Of a DNA stretch of 64,000 nt, positions 61,449 through 64,000 are shown piece after piece. Numbering within the stretch: position 1 is the first letter of the stretch; the number at the start of each line of letters is the position of its first letter. The DNA lies in the NCBI GenBank assembly GCA_964492615.1, contig CAZBKZ010000009.1, positions 16,233-80,232 on the forward strand, read 5' to 3'. Origin of the DNA: JAABTH01 sp964492615 (GTDB lineage: Bacteria; Bacillota; Dethiobacteria; DTU022). The translations under genes and the position numbers were made by a program. The notes under the pieces are model-generated. The model was not told the origin of the DNA. It did no database searches and saw only the letters and a program-made list of their open reading frames with translations.

Positions 61449-62384
61449 TCAGCTCATCAGTAATACCATTAAAGCCTTTTCTGTATGCATTCTATTTTCA
61501 GCCTGATCATAAATGACGGAATGTGCGCTATCCATAACCTCGTCAGTAACTTCAACTCCCCGCATTGCCGGCAGGCAGTGCTCAAATATTACATTTTTAT
61601 CGCATTTTGATATAATTTCAGAGGTAACCTGGAATGGCGCAAATAGCTTTCTTCGTTCATCTTCTTCCTCTTCCTGACCAATCCACCACCATACATCAGT
61701 ATAGATAACATGAGCCCCTGAACAGGCTTTATCAATATTATCTGTATGCATATAAGTGCCCCCTGAAAGCTGATTGTTTCTATGAAATATATCACTATAA
61801 TCGGTCAGTATTGCATATTTTTTAGGGCTGCAGTGGACAAAGTTCAAACCGAGCTTCGAACAGATTACCCCAAGGGAATGAGCCGGCTGAGTCCGATCAC
61901 CGAAAAATACAACTTTCTTCCCGTTTAAATCGTTAAACTGCTCCATTACAGTATAAATATCAGCCAGGGCCTGGCAGGGGTGGTTCTTTTCTGTCATACC
62001 ATTAATAACCGGGACAGTGGCGCTATCAGCAAGTTCTTTCATTTCCTCATAATTGTTCCAGCGAATCATTATAGCGTCAAAAAAACGGCTTAACACTTTA
62101 GCTGTATCGTAAATACTTTCTTTTTTGCCAAGATGTATCTCACCCGGTTTTAAATATGTTACATAACCTCCAAGCTGCTGAATGCCAAGTTCAAAAGATA
62201 TCCTGGTCCTGGTAGAGGGTTGATCAAAAATACAGCCAAGAGATTTATGCTTCAGATAAGGGTGAAACAAACCTCTTTTTGCCTCCAGTTTCAATTCACG
62301 GGTCGTTTCAAGTATGAGCATAATTTCTTCACGGGAATAATCATCCAGATCCATAAAATCACGGCCGCTTAAACTATTCAACAT
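61449..62384 (-). CDS. ptcA: Carbamoyltransferase, probably putrescine carbamoyltransferase
   Basis: 311 aa aspartate/ornithine-carbamoyltransferase fold. Carbamoyl-phosphate site STRTR (~55-60), NHPCQALAD (~125), and HCLPAMRG near the end are complete. The SMG loop that binds ornithine in OTCases is replaced by DVWWWIGQEEEEDE, so ornithine is unlikely. The preceding gene encodes agmatine deiminase, whose product N-carbamoylputrescine is the substrate of putrescine carbamoyltransferase; the pair would yield putrescine and carbamoyl phosphate. No carbamate kinase is in view. ATG 62384 follows GAAGGGAG by five bases. The protein is shorter than known PTCases (~340 aa), lacking their C-terminal helix. 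Confidence 0.8.
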   Translation of the reverse strand: MLNSLSGRDFMDLDDYSREEIMLILETTRELKLEAKRGLFHPYLKHKSLGCIFDQPSTRTRISFELGIQQLGGYVTYLKPGEIHLGKKESIYDTAKVLSRFFDAIMIRWNNYEEMKELADSATVPVINGMTEKNHPCQALADIYTVMEQFNDLNGKKVVFFGDRTQPAHSLGVICSKLGLNFVHCSPKKYAILTDYSDIFHRNNQLSGGTYMHTDNIDKACSGAHVIYTDVWWWIGQEEEEDERRKLFAPFQVTSEIISKCDKNVIFEHCLPAMRGVEVTDEVMDSAHSVIYDQAENRMHTEKALMVLLMS

Positions 62385-62437
62385 TGCCACTCCCTTCTAT
62401 AAGTTGAAATACCTGTTCGATAAAAATCACAATAATT

Positions 62438-63532
62438 TTATACTGCTGGTTGCTGTTGTGTTATACAGTGTATGTTACCGCCTCCCAGTAGAATTTCTCT
62501 TGCTTTTATACCGATTACTTTTCGTTCGGAAAACAGCTCTTTCATTTTGCTGATAGCCGATTGATCTGCTGGATCATCAAAAAGAGGCATAACAATACCT
62601 TCATTGGCCATGTAAAAATTCACATATGAAGCAGCCATCCGATCACCTTCACGTCGCGGTATAGTGCCTTCAATTCTATCCACTCCCTCACATTCATCGG
62701 CACTGATTAAAACCGGATTCGGCTGAACAACTTTGTGCACTTTCAGTTTACGCCCGCGCGCATCAGTTACAGTGGATAGAATTTCATAAGCTTTCGTGGA
62801 TATATCATGTTGCGGATCTTCCCGACTGTCTGTCCAGTTTAAAATCACCTCGCCCGGTTTACTAAAACAGCAGAGGTTATCTACATGTCCATTTGTTTCA
62901 TCATTATAGCAACCTTGTGGCAGCCAGATTATTTTCTCTATCTTAAGATATTGCTTCAGATAGTTTTCAATTTCATGTTTCGATAAACCTGGGTTACGGT
63001 TAGGGTTTAACAAGCATTCCTCGGTAGTTATTAAAGTGCCCTGTCCATCCACATGAAAGGATCCACCTTCCAAAACAAGTGGCGCTTTATAGCGATCAAC
63101 CCCGGCAATTTCAGCAACCTTGGCAGGAATTAAATTATCCTGATCCCAGGGGAAATATAAACCTTCATCAAGCCCTCCCCAGGCATTGAATTCCCAATCG
63201 ATTAGCCGTAATCCGCCCTGATCATTCTTTACAAAGGTAGGACCCACATCTCTCATCCAGGCATCATTACTGGACATTTCAACAACTCTTACTGAAGAAG
63301 GCAGACTATTACGGGAGTTCAGATACTGGCGAGACGACACACACATAGTTACTTTTTCAAAGTTGCTAATTGCCTTGGCTACTGCAACAAAAGCTTTTTC
63401 AGCAGGCTTTGCACCGAGCCGCCAGTTGTCAGTACGTTCAGGCCAAATCATCCAGCATCCTTCATGAGGTTCAAATTCTCCCGGCATGCGGTAACCATCT
63501 TCAGCCGGAGTGCTGTCTAATAAAACCGACAT
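62438..63532 (-). CDS. aguA: Agmatine deiminase
   Basis: 364 aa of the peptidyl-arginine-deiminase (PAD/AgD) family. CWMIWPER, NDAWMRDVGPTF (catalytic Asp), EGGSFHVDG, the NGHVDN histidine (~215) and the terminal GGGNIHCITQQ with nucleophile Cys356 are all present. It hydrolyses agmatine to N-carbamoylputrescine and ammonia. ATG 63532 is behind GGGGAGGGG; a TTG one codon ahead is in frame. The carbamoyltransferase gene follows after 53 bases, forming an agmatine-catabolic unit that could give ATP if a carbamate kinase exists elsewhere. Confidence 0.95.
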   Translation of the reverse strand: MSVLLDSTPAEDGYRMPGEFEPHEGCWMIWPERTDNWRLGAKPAEKAFVAVAKAISNFEKVTMCVSSRQYLNSRNSLPSSVRVVEMSSNDAWMRDVGPTFVKNDQGGLRLIDWEFNAWGGLDEGLYFPWDQDNLIPAKVAEIAGVDRYKAPLVLEGGSFHVDGQGTLITTEECLLNPNRNPGLSKHEIENYLKQYLKIEKIIWLPQGCYNDETNGHVDNLCCFSKPGEVILNWTDSREDPQHDISTKAYEILSTVTDARGRKLKVHKVVQPNPVLISADECEGVDRIEGTIPRREGDRMAASYVNFYMANEGIVMPLFDDPADQSAISKMKELFSERKVIGIKAREILLGGGNIHCITQQQPAV

Positions 63533-63629
63533 CAATACCCCTCCCCCTGTAAATTATATATATTAATTCCAGTTTAATTTTTAATTATCCTTTAGAATAG
63601 CATACATATTATGCTTTTTTCCTTTACCC

Positions 63630-64000
63630 ATGATCTTATTTCATAACATTGCAGCGCTTCAACTGCGAGCCTGCGCGTGGGCGGCCTCGCAAAGGGGGGG
63701 GAAGAGCGTTCTCTAAGTTTTAATTACTGCCACCTATGCTCACGATCGTTGCGTGCAAAAGGGCAACGCTTCAGCTGCGGGTCTCCGCTCAGGCTCCCCT
63801 TACGATAGGCGGTTTTGTTCTTCCTTTGGAACCCGCTTACTGAGAGCTTCACTCATGATCGTTGCGCGCCTGATTGCAGCGCTTCAACTGCAGGCCTGCG
63901 CCTGGGCAACCTCGCAATGAGTGGGGGTGAGTTCTTTTTTTCCTTAATTACTGTCACCTTTGCTCACGATCGTTGCGTGCAAAAGGGCAACGCTTCAACC
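63630..64000. repeat. Imperfect non-coding repeat array, ~112-base subunits in ~225-base units
   Basis: No gene is seen after aguA. GCAGCGCTTCAACTGC occurs at 63651 and 63876 (225 apart), and a long block beginning TAATTACTG with CGATCGTTGCGTGCAAAAGG occurs at 63721 and 63945 (224 apart). A GATCGTTGCG-type element recurs about every 110-114 bases (63744, 63857, 63967), so the array has alternating ~112-base subunits. CGTTGC / GCAACG can form a hairpin. The array continues past the window edge. No transposase or CRISPR spacing is found. Confidence 0.75.

Noticed and set aside
63630..64000. CRISPR array
   Set aside because: Repeats are over 100 bases, imperfect, and there are no unique short spacers.
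1..64000. tRNA or rRNA genes
   Set aside because: No cloverleaf-like segments or conserved T-loop/rRNA stretches were noticed by eye on either strand; a tRNA scan was not possible.

Overview
The window looks like a chromosome segment of a strictly anaerobic bacterium of the Clostridia type (Firmicutes, possibly Syntrophomonadales/Dethiobacter-like; the placement is inference). Supporting signs are strong AGGAGG ribosome sites, frequent TTG/GTG starts, two ferredoxin-dependent 2-oxoacid oxidoreductases, a glycyl-radical enzyme with its activase, B12-dependent aminomutase and methyltransferase systems, a molybdopterin oxidoreductase, a UGA-encoded selenocysteine, Fe-S MinD-type ATPases and an NhaC-type antiporter. 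No rRNA, tRNA, transposase, phage gene or CRISPR array was seen. Most genes lie on the minus strand in tightly packed, often overlapping operons.

Layout. 1-9.4 kb: a hydrolase cut by the window edge with a tiny zinc-ribbon gene; a gamma/alpha-fused plus beta 2-oxoacid:ferredoxin oxidoreductase with a crotonase; a selenocysteine thioredoxin-CcdA fusion; a CBS pair, a second hydrolase and two transporters. 9.4-17.4 kb: an M20 peptidase, an NhaC antiporter, lysine 5,6-aminomutase (kamDE) with a P-loop reactivase-like protein, and a divergent PucR regulator with a repeated operator-like motif between them. 17.5-30 kb: an aminotransferase, a PP-loop ligase, then a B12 salvage/assembly and import operon (cobC-cobT-cbiP-cobD-cobS-cbiB-cobU-btuD-btuC-btuF) behind a complete cobalamin riboswitch. 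30-36 kb: rarD, then a DUF134-MinD-MinD-DUF5320-NifX-NifX-Mrp set resembling the ORP (orange protein) Mo/Cu-cluster locus, and a radical SAM gene.

36-46 kb: a CPBP protease, a YchF-like GTPase, a glycyl-radical enzyme operon (enzyme, activase, flavin split-barrel protein, and a small protein with a clan CD peptidase signature), a divergent fatty-acyl-AMP ligase and a cyclophilin. 46-50.8 kb: three HD-GYP c-di-GMP phosphodiesterase-type genes and a YjfB-like motility gene behind a sigma-D-like promoter. 50.9-55.5 kb: a four-subunit 2-oxoacid:ferredoxin oxidoreductase and a solitary molybdopterin oxidoreductase. 55.5-61.4 kb: a corrinoid methyl-transfer region (MetH-like methyltransferase, two corrinoid proteins on either side of a GntR/UTRA regulator, a UroD-like methyltransferase). 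61.4-63.5 kb: agmatine deiminase and a putrescine-type carbamoyltransferase. The last ~370 bases are a non-coding repeat array running off the edge.

How the parts fit. B12 is the common thread: the riboswitch-controlled operon imports and finishes cobamides needed by KamDE, both corrinoid proteins and probably other enzymes. Ferredoxin-linked 2-oxoacid oxidation, amino-acid/polyamine catabolism and methyl transfer suggest an amino-acid- or methyl-compound-fermenting or syntrophic lifestyle. The most unusual observations are the UxxC thioredoxin fused in front of CcdA, two genes whose conserved N-termini can only be reached from non-standard start codons (AUA and AUC) placed behind good ribosome sites, the free-standing lysine 5,6-aminomutase unit, the glycyl-radical operon with a clan CD-like partner, and the regulated double-corrinoid methyltransferase cluster.
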